Below, in pieces: positions 52,205-63,887 of a DNA stretch of 64,000 nucleotides. The DNA lies in assembly GCA_037577475.1 (NCBI GenBank), contig CM075188.1:13825501-13889500 (forward strand). Reading direction: 5' to 3'. A program made the position numbers and the translations under genes. This DNA comes from Chaunax sp. Z400. Its lineage: Eukaryota > Chordata > Actinopteri > Lophiiformes > Chaunacidae. Within the stretch, counting starts at the first letter, position 1. The number at the start of each line of letters is the position of its first letter. The notes below the pieces were generated by a model. It saw only the letters and a list, made by a program, of their open reading frames with translations. It had not been told where the DNA came from and searched no databases.

Positions 52205-55200
52205 TCACCAGTCATTCTCATCCTCCCAGTTCAGCTCATCTCCATGTCCCCAGCCATCAGTTTCAGTCTTTGAGAGAAAGGGGGGGAAAAAGAAAAGAAA
52301 ACAGGAAGAATTATCACTTGGTTAGTTTGTAAATGGAGGAAAATCCCTAATAGATGCTTCAACAACCATTAACAAGACAGAAAAGGTGACCTCTTAAATA
52401 TGGATTATATAGCTGAGTTCACTGCATTATTTCTAATGTATTTATGTAGCTCCACTTTTTAATACAACACTTCAAACTACTTCCAGTCTTGTCCATTTTT
52501 TCCACAAACAACTGCACTAGTAAGTAAAACTTTATTTATATAGCATCTTTCTAAACATAAGTTACAAAGTGCTTTACATAAAGCAAGAAACCATAATTCA
52601 CATCAAGGCAAAAACTTCAACATTAGTTAAATTATAAAGAGAGTGCATTATAAACACGTGCTAGCATTCAGGACCCAAAGTAATCAATCTAATTATAAAA
52701 AAGCCAGCTTAAAAATGTGTTGTTTTTTTTAAACCAGTCAACAGACTCAGCTGATTTGATGGGAGGAGGGAGGTTGTTCCAGAGTTTAGGTGCTAGGGCA
52801 GCAAATGAGCAGCCACCTTTGGTTTTGACTTTGGTCCTTGGTACAGCAGAAGGTTCAGATTGGATGATCTAAGGGGCCGGTCGGTGGTGTAGGGGGTCAG
52901 TAGCTCAAAGATATACAGGGGCTAAACCACAAAGTGCCTTGAAAGTGATTAAAAGAATCTTAAAGTCAATCCTGAATTTGACAGGCAGCCAATGTAGAGA
53001 GGCTAAAATGGGAGTGATATGAGACATTCGATTTCTCCCATTTAAAAGTCTAGCTGCTGAATTCTGGGCCAGTTGAAGTCTTGCCAGGGCAGTTTGACTC
53101 AGGCAGGTCAAAAAGAATTACAGAAGTCAAGGCGGGAAAAAATAGTCGTCTACTATATGAAAAATTGTCAATATTTTTGAGGCATTTGTATAATCCTATA
53201 TTTGTCTTTGTAAAGCTCTATATATTCATCTCTTTAGGCCTTCAGATGAAGACAAACATTGCTCTTTGAGCTTCTCACATGTCAAACATGTACCCTGTGA
53301 TAAAGCTGTAAGCAGACACTACCTCATACTGAGGGATTAGAAAGGCAGAGAAGATTTAAGACTGACTGTAAGGCTTGATGTGAAAGACTAAAAAGTAGAG
53401 GCAAATTAATTTGCTCTCCTTCCACATTAGAAACTTGATCAGACATAAAATTTGTCCAACTGTACCCACACTCACCTCAGTCAGACTGGCAGCTGCAAAC
53501 TTGGCAGTGAGTAGCACAGTATTTATGGACGAGTCAACCTGCAGAGATTTAGTCTTTTCTGAAGAGGCGGTAAAAAGTCCAGCAGCACTGCTGCTCTCGT
53601 CCAGTGGCAGTAGAGCTGGAGAGGACAGTTTGATGTCCGGCACCATGTCTGCAAACAAATCCAGCTCTGGGTCTTGCGCTTCCTTTTTCTTCACCTTAAT
53701 GGTGAACTCCTCCCCAAGACCTCTCATCCCACCCTTCTTTTGTGGCAGTGTAGGTTTGAGGTTTAATGGGTCGCTTGTTTTCTCAGAGTCTCGCTCTTCT
53801 TGAGCCCAGCCATTGTCCCATGAGGAAGTGGTACTGCTCTCTGTGGATTGTCCCAGTGTTGACGTTAGCTTTTGGGGTTTGGCGGAACCCAGTCTCATTG
53901 ATTCAGAAGCACGTTTTACAGATGTAGCAGTTCCTCCTCCAGGTGGTGTGAGTTTAACTGCATCTGATAAAGGAGCCATAGGTGAGAGATCTGACGTAGG
54001 TTCAGTATCCTCAAAGTCATCCCATGGCTCCTGTTCCATATTCATGTGTGAGAGCGGCAGTCTGCTCTTGACTGGATCCTCTCTCTCTGAGGCCTGAATG
54101 TGGATCTGGACCGACTGTCCACCTCTGTTCTGGCTCTCTTCAGGGTCGCTCCAGTCAGGCCAGTCTTCCACTGGACCTTCTAGTCTGTCAGCCTGCTCTG
54201 GGCTATGGGACAGCGGCTCCATCTCACTGTCCGGACGAAAGCCGTTCAAAGGAAGAGACATTTGTCTACTGACATCTGAAACATAACAAAAACACACAGA
54301 CTGAGAGAGCTTCAGGCAGAAGATTGTAAAACTCTGAATTAAAATTAGTGTGGGGTGAGAGTGCGGTCATACCTGATTTTGATGCCAGAGAGTAACTTCT
54401 TGGAGTCTCCCTGCTACTCACTAAGCTACCCATCTCACCCAGGACCAGGCCTTCAGTCCCCGACGGTCTGGGGAACAAACTCAAGACCTTGGTAGGCTGG
54501 GCCAGCTGAGGGTGGGAGTCTCCAACTATATGGACAGGCGAAGCTAAATGAGACAAAGCACTTTTTACATTTTCAAGCTTGAACGAAGAAAACTTGAACA
54601 TTGAGGTAAATAATGAGACATTCTTTGATGGAAAATAAAACTGGTAAAAGTATGATCATCCAATGCTCTGTGTTAATTCATGCCTTTAGTTTTTCCCAAA
54701 TATTGTAGCAAGGGTCCTTCTGAAGTCAAACAAACATCAGTTAGACTCTACCTGGACTAATAACAGACAATTTTTAATTGAATTTAAGATTTTACTTGTA
54801 GTACGATGCAAACAATCCCTCGATTTGTCCTGCATTACAGACTCAAAAAAGAGCCCATGAGGAGCCATGACAGTCTCAATTAGTCTTAAAACCACTTCTG
54901 TTAAATATATATGATTGTCTTGTTTAGTACACCCTATCTTATATTTTATGGATTATCTTGCTTTGAATAGGCTTCTGACTGAAAAGTTGATGAATTTGGA
55001 ATGAGGAAATCATATCAAAAATCCTGCAACGCACATCAGTGAGTTACACAAACAAAATAGTCAAATAAAGTTTGCTCTATATGAGCAACTTTGTTACAGT
55101 CATTGAAAGGTTGTTATTAGTGTTGCTTACTTTCGGGGGTGACCTCTGTAGACTTGGTAAAGTTGGGCGTGGCGCGTTTAAAGACCTTGGTTCTCTCTCC

Positions 55201-58200
55201 GCCAACAACCACTTGAGCCCCCAACAAGGGCACCAACACCGCCAGACTTTGCAGCGTCATGGCAACTAGAGAATCATTGGTGTCTCTCATTCCTAACAAA
55301 ACCTGCAGCCAGGAACAAACAAAACAGATTTTATGAAACTAAGAATTTATGCTTGCCTTTAAATGACAAACAACTATTTCCATTTCAAATGTAATATCTA
55401 GACAAATATCAGACGCTCTCCATTCTGCTGTTATGGATTTCTTACACTACATATCAGTATTTTTGGAGTGAACCAGGTTAGCCGATTTCCCCTGCTTCCA
55501 GTCTTTTTGCTAAGCTAAGCTCCTCCTGATAAGTAATGTTAAGCCATGAGAGTGGTATTGATCTTCTCATCTAACTCTCAGCCAATGAATGAATAAGTGG
55601 GTATTTCTCAAACTATTCCCTTAAACTTTGCTTAGTGTTCACCGTTGATATTAAAGTTAAAAAATTCTGGCATTATTTCAACACTCCACCTGAGGTAGGA
55701 TCTTGTTTTTGAGTTCATCTTGGGTGAAAATGTCAGCGTAGATGTGCATGTGAGCCAGCAACGCAATCCGAACATGTTCTTCGGTGACCTTGAAGAGCTT
55801 GAGAAGCTGAGGAATCACATGTTTACGGTACAGGGACACAGACAGCAGGCAATCTTCATCACTACCACTGGAACCTGTCCACAAAGATGAAATGAAAAGA
55901 GAGGGAGCATGAACAACAACTATTTACAGTTTCACACACTTCAGACAGCTATGGTACGCTTACTTTCCTTTGATTCGGGATTAAAAGATCCGAGTCATTA
56001 TTATCAGCAAGAAATCCATCTTACCAGTCTTTGGCCTTAGAAGATGAGGCAAGAAGCTTTTGACAGCCATGGGTTCTGCAAAAACGAGAGAGTTGAGGAG
56101 TTTAGGGACAAGGCGAGCAGCCATCAGCTCTTCAGGGAGACCCATGACCCGGTCTAGAAGAAATCTACAAAAGACAATGAGTATATTGAGCAAAATAAAG
56201 TGTAATTCAAATGATCTTATTTACCTTATAAATTATTTCATTGAGGGAGTGTTTAAGAAATACAATTGAACTTCCCAACTGTGGTTAACATTCAGCGACA
56301 AAAACAATACAGTTCTGATAAATATTTATCAAACTAGTCTAAATTCGTATGATACTCCCTTGCATGAACACAATGCACCAATTACAAAAGAGCATACTGA
56401 ACAATAAGGACCATACGTAAATAAAGAACATTTTATTCCTTACTTAAAAAATTCATTCTTTTCTTCTTCCGTCTTCAAGGTCAGGCTCTTCAGAAAATTA
56501 ATCACTTCCAGAAAGTCATTCCTATCAAGAGAAAAACAATGTGTTTGAAAACAAATCTTTTTCAGTATGAGCTGAAAACAAAACAAAACATAACAACACT
56601 TGCCTGAAAAAGTCATGAGTCAGCAGAGAGTTGAGTGGAGGTCGAGACAAGGGGTCAGGGTTCAGCAGGCCGGCCTGCAGGGTCTTGTTCAAACTGTCAG
56701 ATAGCTCCTGTGACACTGGAAACAACAGAGGAAAGAGAAGGAAGAAGTGTGAAAGAAGGTACCTGTGTATATTGATAAAAATTTGACAAGAGAATGCAAC
56801 ACTGCAGTTGAGGCAAACACAGCTGTAAGCATTATGAAGCCATCACTCTACTCACCAAAGCCATTCAGGAGAGAGATGAGAGTCTCCACCATCATGCCAA
56901 AAGAGTAACAGTCCCGCGAGTGAGCATTTTTATCAGGAAGCATTTGAAAACCCTCAACCTGTCAACAACATGGTTCATGAGAACTTGTGAGGAAAATCTT
57001 CCATTTTCACAACCTTCAAGCTGCTTTTAACCTTTAACCTTTACCTGCTCTTCTGGAGGAATGCAGCTGGCCTCTCTTAGATTTTGAATGCTTGCGAGAA
57101 ACTGCGTTGAAGAAAATAGAAAATAAAAACATAAAAGTGTTACGCCAAGTCAGTCTTCAAATGTCTGACCTAAGTGCTTTTAGAAGTAAGTTACTGACAC
57201 AGACCGCATCTTGGAAAACACACTAATGAGTTTTCCATCTCTTACCTCAGGTGTTGCTTCAGAGAACTTACAGACAGTCTCCATTCCCCCAAGTTTCCAA
57301 TGACCATCTTCACTGACAAATACAGATGAAATGCAGACGTTGTTGTGACTTGATTTGCCCTGGTGGTTGAGGAATGAACATCAGTAACTTTAACACAGAC
57401 AATATGACAACCAACAAATAGCATATGACTACTGTGAAACATGAAACTGGGCCTCAATAGTAAATTTCATATTTATGCCTTGAAGCCTTGTCTTTCTCTC
57501 TCGCATTCTTTAACATTGTTTTTCAAGGGCAACCTGCTACCAGAGCAAGCCCCCCATGTGTCTTAATGCTCACCCTCTCGTGAAGAAAAACAAGTGCCTG
57601 CAGGAGGTCGTAGACGCCTGCGCAGACTTCCTCTGGAGAGAGGCTGTCCAGCAGCAGCTCCAGGGGCTGCACACGCTCAGTCACCAGGTGGATGCCGCCA
57701 TCCTGAACTGAGCAGGACAGGAAGCGCAGCAGACATGGATGCCTCAAGGTCTTCAGGTGCTGCAGGTAATTAAATATTTCTTTATTTCCTATGAAAAGCG
57801 AATGTCATGCGGCTGATGTAAAATCCACGAGAAGGAACTGATTATGAAGCCTGCCAGCCAAAGCCACTAATCAGCCACTTAAATCAAATGCAGAAGCATA
57901 AAGACTTTTGTAACTGCAGAGTAATTGCTTGACTATTATTCATCTATCTATGAAACAAAGTTTTTTGTTTGTTTGTGTTCGTGATAGTATTCAGACAAAC
58001 TTTTCTGTCTCAAAGGTCCATGTAGTCTGGGTGCATATGGATGCATGACACAATACATTAACTGTTACTACAACTACAGCAACTACTGCAAGGCAGCCCG
58101 TGTGATGCAGGACGACTACCTTGGCAGCTTTGTTGACTTTGTCTTCATTGCCCCGTTTATGAACAAATACAGAAGCGGGCTTTCCATCCTGGAGGATCGC

Positions 58201-58284
58201 AGAGTACATGGTGAGTCCGGATGGCAGAGTCAGGAGTGGCTCCTTCAGTTTACAGCTCCGCACCGCGCTGCTCTCCGCACCCAT
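52205..58284 (-). CDS. scyl3: SCY1-like pseudokinase 3 (PACE-1)
   Basis: Pseudokinase scaffold of the SCYL family, linked to ezrin, Golgi and cell migration. Minus-strand exons: 58120-58284, 57574-57759, 57246-57359, 57045-57101, 56856-56958, 56604-56715, 56444-56521, 56025-56164, 55690-55874, 55131-55302, 54373-54543, 53476-54275, 52205-52267. They join in frame to 607 aa (human 688-742). The N-terminus MGAESSAV fits N-myristoylation, as in human SCYL3. The kinase-like part (about 20-240) lacks HRD and DFG: the corresponding places read GKSSHNN and LGGME. HEAT-like helices follow (EEHVRIALLAHMHIYADIF, LRDTNDS-type repeats), then a low-complexity acidic tail with DWPDWSDPEE, LGEEFTIKVKKKEAQDPELD and the end GDELNWEDENDW. 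The intron after 56604 starts with GC. Repeats sit in the last intron and near 55430. The gene is convergent with firrm and divergent from the leupaxin-like gene. Confidence 0.93.
52518..53150 (-). mobile_element. Non-LTR retrotransposon 3' fragment in scyl3 intron
   Basis: Minus-strand translation at 52905-53111 contains LARLQLAQNSAARLL, HITPILASLHWLPVKFRIDF and LITFKALCGLAPVYL, the C-terminal signature of LINE reverse transcriptases common in fish (LHWLPV...DFKILL..YKAL.GLAP). The flank at 52518-52580 (CTTTATTTATATAGC, AAGTGCTTTACATAAA) belongs to the same dispersed unit. It is truncated and not autonomous. Confidence 0.75.
55430..55625. repeat. Teleost interspersed repeat in a scyl3 intron
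   Basis: Wording such as CCAGTCTTTTTGCTAAGCTAAGCT, split here as CCAGTCTTTTTGCTAAG and CTAAGCTCC, together with ATGAGAGTGGTATTGATCTT and CTCATCTAACTCTCAGCCA, is a common non-coding fish repeat. Boundaries are approximate. Confidence 0.6.
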
Positions 58285-59563
58285 GGCCGCGCTTGCTCCT
58301 CGACCTGTTGGTCAATGAGAATGACAGGGAAGTAAAACATGGATGCCAAACATATTCGCAAAGCTGGTAGTCGTAAAACATGCCAATAGAAACACTTTTT
58401 ACAGTGACGTTGCCATAATTATACCTGTTTCACGGTATTTGATGCACGGCTGCTTTGTAACGAGTTAGCTAGTATAATTATATAGTTGACCAACTGGCTA
58501 ACCTCGGCGCTACGTTAGCCAGCTTGTCATTGCTATGCTTGTCGCCAGCTCTTCCTCCTTCAAACAAACATACTAATCGTGACGTGGCGCAAAAATTTCC
58601 CTAATTATTTTTGTAAAATTGCCAAACTGGGAGAAGCACAAGCTAAATTCCTAGTGACTTCTTGACAAATCAATGACGCTAACGTGGAGCGTAAGCTGCC
58701 CTGTAAACACATTCTCTTCCGGTAAAAGACGAGACCACAGAGCAGGGAACTGTATTACGTTCAACAATGTTAGGAATGAGTCACTGGTCTTTTAGCGATA
58801 GGTTTTATAAAACGTGCAATTTTTAATTTTTTCATTTTCCTATAAGTTTTGATATTTGTATCAACGTTTGATAAAAACTAAACGGATCGTCTTAATATAA
58901 TTTTCAGCATCACTCAAAACTACAAACACCCCTGCTTTCAAATGTTATGGTTGAAACCAAAGTGGTGCGAGCTAACACAGGTATTGGCGCTGATAAGCCA
59001 TATGGTGACTGAAATGGAAATAAAAGCAGTCGGAATCCGTCTTAAAACTCGAAAGTATAATGTCTTGGTCTTTCGAGATTAGAGTCTGTTGTCCGTTGTG
59101 TGTCTTTGAATGGGGTACCAGTATGACAAGGTTAGAAAGCTATTCAGGAACACTGGAATAAAGCGAAACGAACCTATTTATTACCTATATATTCTGAGGA
59201 AAACACTCACTGAAGGTCTGGCTGGGATTTGAACCACCAACCTGCTGTTCCAAGGGCAATTACATTGCCACTAAGTCATCCAACTACATGTTGTGATGGT
59301 TTATTTATACCATATACCATACCATATATTATATATGATATCTTATCTCAGAATCTCACATAGACTTTTTAGAGACTGTTCTTATTTTCTTCTCTGCAAG
59401 AAACCAGTAACAACTTACTAACTCTAGGTCTTGATTCAGTATAACAAATGAAAACAGCCCATTTTCAGCACAGAGGAAATGACATTGGCCTGGTTACGTT
59501 AGTAACTATACAGCTGCAAAAGGCACACACAAACATACTCAAGTAGTGAGAACAGGAAACAAC
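58285..59563. other. Divergent promoter region, scyl3 and leupaxin-like
   Basis: 1.28 kb between opposite starts. No TATA box is evident for either gene. It includes the tRNA-like SINE fragment at 59217-59285 and short palindromic ATACCATATA repeats near 59310. Confidence 0.5.
59217..59285 (-). mobile_element. tRNA-like SINE fragment
   Basis: On the minus strand the sequence begins GTTGGATGACTTAGTGGCAA (A-box-like) and contains B-box GGTTCAAATCC. The acceptor arms pair only partly and no clean anticodon loop is seen, so a SINE head is more likely than a functional tRNA gene. Confidence 0.45.
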
Positions 59564-62500
59564 ATGGACGAGCTTGGTAAGACAACTTTCTGTCATGTTT
59601 TCTGCTGCTGTCATCCTCAAACTGATCGGTGAAGAGATTGTTAGGAACGGAATTATTATTTTCATTCTTAAGTCAATGTAGACAATAGAAGTAAAAGGAA
59701 GAATCAAACATCGAATAAGATGACAGTGTTTTACAACACATGTTGTGTGACTTACACTAAGTACAGAGTACCAGTAGGCTTTCATTGTTTTCTGTACCTT
59801 TAAGTTACTTTTAATGTAATGTTCAGATGTAACTGTCTGAATGATACTGTTGTTGTCATAATAATTTCAATCGTTTTAGCCAGGGCGTTCTGACCAATCT
59901 CAGGGGAGTGTCAAAACAAATAAAATCAAAGAAGATGTTGGGCTTCTCTGATCATATGAACATGTAACCTATGTCTTGAAACAAGAAAGAAAATCTAATT
60001 TCAATGTGTTTGAAAAATAAATGAGTAGATTTGCAGATTTTCGGACATGTGAAGACATTAAAAAAACACTCCTGTTGAACACTTCTTATTTTCAATTCAA
60101 CAGCCATATTCCCCACAAAGATTTTTATACAAAAATCTTCCCATTTAATTATGTTGCATCCCAGAATACATTGTGTAAGAAAAGAGTTGAATTTGGTGTA
60201 ATGTTTGTCAAAATAGTCTTGCAACATTAAACATTAGTGCAAGTTTCACTTCTGTCACATGTCTGCCATCACTTCCTGAGGAAGCTGACTAACATGAAGC
60301 AACCTCAAACTGATCCACCAGCATCTTGATCTATACATTGAGGTGCACTCTCTCTCACCTAAATATTTCACTAATACAATACTCTAATTAACAGTGTTTT
60401 AGTGGTTGTGGTGTGTAAATACTGTACATACAGTATGTATTTATGTCTGCATACAGTATTTGTGTGGTTAGAAGATTTATGACCTGTATCCTGTCACAGA
60501 TTTGCTGTTGGAGGAGCTTGCTCTGAATTCTGCAGGTTCAGAGAGTGTCAATGTGAACAGGAGCAATTATCCAGCTGATGGAGAAGTGAAGACAAAGCCA
60601 CAAAACCTACAAACTTCAACTGTAACTTTCTTAATCATCACTTATTTAGTCAAACCTAAAATGTATTCTTAACCAACCAGTTGAGAGGTTAACATATAGA
60701 GATCAGATTAAGTTGTAATTTTGGTAATTTTGGTAAACCTCCACTTTTCTTTGGTTGTGTGTCCACAGGGAACAGGTGCAGTTTATGCTGGACTTCGCAA
60801 TAAAGCAAAAGACTCCAAGGTCTACAGGTGAAGCACAAACTTTAGGCTCCAGTATCCCTGATTTAACCATTTAGAAGAAATAGGAAATTACTTGAAATTC
60901 ATTGCATGTTATAAATATAAGGCTTTCCACTTTCAAAGTATCTTCATGTACGCAACAATTTTACTGACTTACCATGTGTCTAATCTATAGACTGGTCTAC
61001 ATTAAATTTAGTTTCAATGCCAGAAATATTTACCTCCAGACTTTTTCCAGATGTCACCCCAGATTTATTGCAAATGACATCAGATCATAAGTAATCTCCT
61101 ATGCCAGTCTCTGTATGTGTCCATTAGAACTCCTTTTCTGGGGTTTTATTACATTATTCAGAGACATTTAATTATGAATGTATACAGTAAGCATGGGTAG
61201 TTATTGTTCCTAAAGATTACAAATAGATCTCATACTTAATAATTTTCCTATCTTTGCCTTTTAGTGATCTGTCAGCTCCTGTGGCAGCTTCCCTGATCTC
61301 CAGCTCACCCACCAAGGAGCTGGACTCTATCTTGGAGGATTTGATGGGTCTCGGACAAGGGGTTAGTACAGCGCATGTCTCTGAATGACTGAATTTTGTC
61401 GATATTTTTCAATTTAATCGTGTTAAAGATTCATTCACAGCAAACACTCATTTTTGCTTTTCAATCTAAACGTGGCCCTGTGATGAACTGGCGACTTGTC
61501 CAGGGTGTACCCTGCTTCCCGCCCAAAGTCAGCTGGGATAGGCTCCAGCCCCTCCGCGACCCTACACAGGATAAGCGGTTCCAGAAAATGAATGAGTGAA
61601 TGAATCTAAATGTGATGAATTGAATGAGAGAACACTGAATGTGCAGGAAAGAGTGAAATTAACCAGATTTAACAGCAGAGGGCAGCAACATACTAATGTT
61701 AATATTCCTCAGGCTCAAGTAATACATTTCAAGATAGGAGCATTGTTCAAAACTGACCGTTAAAAAATACGCAAGGCAAATATGAGGGTAAAAAAAACAA
61801 TAGTTATTTGTGCTTGTTTGCATCGTCATTCAGGATCCAGTGTCTTCAACAACTCCACCACCACCAACACAGAAGCTGTCTACAAAAAGGAAAACAGAAG
61901 ATGACCAACAGCAGAACAAGGACAACAGCAGCACAGCAGGCTCAGACGCAAAAGCCTCCATCCAGAGCAAAAAATCAGAAACTATAGATGATCTGCTAGG
62001 AGGGCTCAGTTCTGACTTGGAGAAGACACAGGGAACAGGTGCAGTTTATGCTGGACTTCGCAAGAAAGCAAAAGACTCCAAGGTCTACAGGTGAAGCACA
62101 AACTTTAGGCTCCAGTATCCCTGATTTAACCATTTAGAAGAAATAGGAAATTACTTGAAATTCATTGCATGTTATAAATATAAGGCTTTCCACTTTCAAA
62201 GTATCTTCATGTACGCAACAATTTTACTGACTTACCATGTGTCTAATCTATAGACTGGTCTACATTAAATTTAGTTTCAGTGCCAGAAATATTTGCCTCC
62301 AGACTTTTTCCAGATGTCACCCCAGATTTATTGCAAATGACATCAGATCATAAGTAATCTCCTATGCCAGTCTCTGTATGTGTCCATTAGAACTCCTTTT
62401 CTGGGGTTTTATTACATTATTCAGAGACATTTAATTATGAATGTATACAGTAAGCATGGGTAGTTATTGTTCCTAAAGATTACAAATAGATCTCATACTT

Positions 62501-63887
62501 AATAATTTTCCTATCTTTGCCTTTTAGTGATCTGTCAGCTCCTGTGGCAGCTTCCCTGATCTCCAGCTCACCCACCAAGGAGCTGGACTCTATCTTGGAG
62601 GATTTGATGGGTCTCGGACAAGGGGTTAGTACAGCGCATGTCTCTGAATGACTGAATTTTGTCGATATTTTTCAATTTAATCGTGTTAAAGATTCATTCA
62701 CAGCAAACACTCATTTTTGCTTTTCAATCTAAACGTGGCCCTGTGATGAACTGGCGACTTGTCCAGGGTGTACCCTGCTTCCCGCCCAAAGTCAGCTGGG
62801 ATAGGCTCCAGCCCCTCCGCGACCCTACACAGGATAAGCGGTTTCAGAAAATGAATGAGTGAATGAATCTAAATGTGATGAATTGAATGAGAGAACACTG
62901 AATGTGCAGGAAAGAGTGAAATTAACCAGATTTAACAGCAGAGGGCAGCAACATACTAATGTTAATATTCCTCAGGCTCAAGTAATACATTTCAAGATAG
63001 GAGCATTGTTCAAAACTGACCGTTAAAAAATACGCAAGGCAAATATGAGGGTAAAAAAAACAATAGTTATTTGTGCTTGTTTGCATCGTCATTCAGGATC
63101 CAGTGTCTTCAACAACTCCACCACCACCAACACAGAAGCTGTCTACAAAAAGGAAAACAGAAGATGACCAACAGCAGAACAAGGACAACAGCAGCACAGC
63201 AGGCTCAGACGCAAAAGCCTCCATCCAGAGCAAAAAATCAGAAACTATAGATGATCTGCTAGGAGGGCTCAGTTCTGACTTGGAGAAGACACAGGGAACA
63301 GGTGCAGTTTATGCTGGACTTCGCAAGAAAGCAAAAGACTCCAAGGTCTACAGGTGAAGCACAAACTTTAGGCTCCAGTATCCCTGATTTAACTATTTAG
63401 AAGAAATAGGAAATTACTTGAAATTCATTGCATGTTATAAATATAAGGCTTTCCACTTTCAAAGTATCTTCATGTACGCAACAATTTTACTGACTTACCA
63501 TGTGTCTAATCTATAGACTGGTCTACATTAAATTTAGTTTCAGTGCCAGAAATATTTGCCTCCAGACTTTTTCCAGATGTCACCCCAGATTTATTGCAAA
63601 TGACATCAGATCATAAGTAATCTCCTATGCCAGTCTCTGTATGTGTCCATTAGAACTCCTTTTCTGGGGTTTTATTACATTATTCAGAGACATTTAATTA
63701 TGAATGTATACAGTAAGCATGGGTAGTTATTGTTCCTAAAGATTACAAATAGATCTCATACTTAATAATTTTCCTATCTTTGCCTTTTAGTGATCTGTCA
63801 GCTCCTGTGGCAGCTTCCCTGATCTCCAGCTCACCCACCAAGGAGCTGGACTCTATCTTGGAGGATTTGATGGGTCTCGGACAAGGG
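59564..63887 (+). CDS. lpxn: Leupaxin-like focal-adhesion adaptor, 3' end outside
   Basis: Paxillin-family adaptor: N-terminal LD motifs bind FAK/Pyk2 and vinculin-type partners, and C-terminal LIM domains (not in the window) target focal adhesions. Exons 59564-59576, 60500-60621, 60769-60827, 61265-61361, 61834-62090, 62528-62624, 63097-63353 and 63791-63887 stay in frame for 333 codons and run off the window. The first LD motif is MDELDLLLEELAL, with the family's usual short first exon (MDEL). Exon pairs (97 + 257 nt, 118 codons) then repeat, each pair carrying two LD-like motifs: ELDSILEDLMGL and TIDDLLGGLSSDL. Human LPXN has one copy of each (AQLDELMAHL and LDSMLGGLEQEL), so this N-terminal half is already more than twice the usual length. 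Hic-5 or paxillin are less likely alternatives. Repetition may reflect a real allele or an assembly error. Confidence 0.75.
60764..62026 (+). repeat. Tandem unit 1 of the lpxn exon array
   Basis: First of at least three 1,263-bp direct repeats. It holds the 59-nt exon at 60769-60827, the 97-nt LD exon and most of the next exon with the introns between. It differs from unit 2 at a handful of sites, for example AAT versus AAG in the AGLR(N/K)KAK codon, two substitutions near 61013-61030, and CC versus TC near 61579. Confidence 0.95.
61465..61610 (-). repeat. Interspersed repeat fragment within lpxn unit 1
   Basis: Reverse-complement match to the element at the left edge of the window (shared wording such as GGATAGGCTCCAGCCCC). 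The next copy is at 62728-62873 in unit 2. It lies in an intron and was amplified with the unit; it is not at the duplication breakpoints. Confidence 0.8.
62027..63289 (+). repeat. Tandem unit 2 of the lpxn exon array
   Basis: Direct copy of unit 1 with identical length and splice sites. The junction with unit 1 falls inside a coding exon: coding sequence ending in ACACAG runs straight into GGAACAGGTGCAG, which in unit 1 is preceded by an intron acceptor. Confidence 0.95.

Noticed and set aside
53411..54286. Three plus-strand frames within scyl3
   Set aside because: Antisense shadows of the 800-bp scyl3 exon, which matches SCYL3 on the minus strand.
59217..59285. Candidate functional tRNA gene
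   Set aside because: A- and B-box-like blocks are present, but the cloverleaf is incomplete and no clear anticodon loop can be drawn. A SINE fragment fits better.
61396..61599. 67-codon frame repeated at 62659
   Set aside because: Identical intronic frames arising from the interspersed repeat inside each lpxn unit; not coding.
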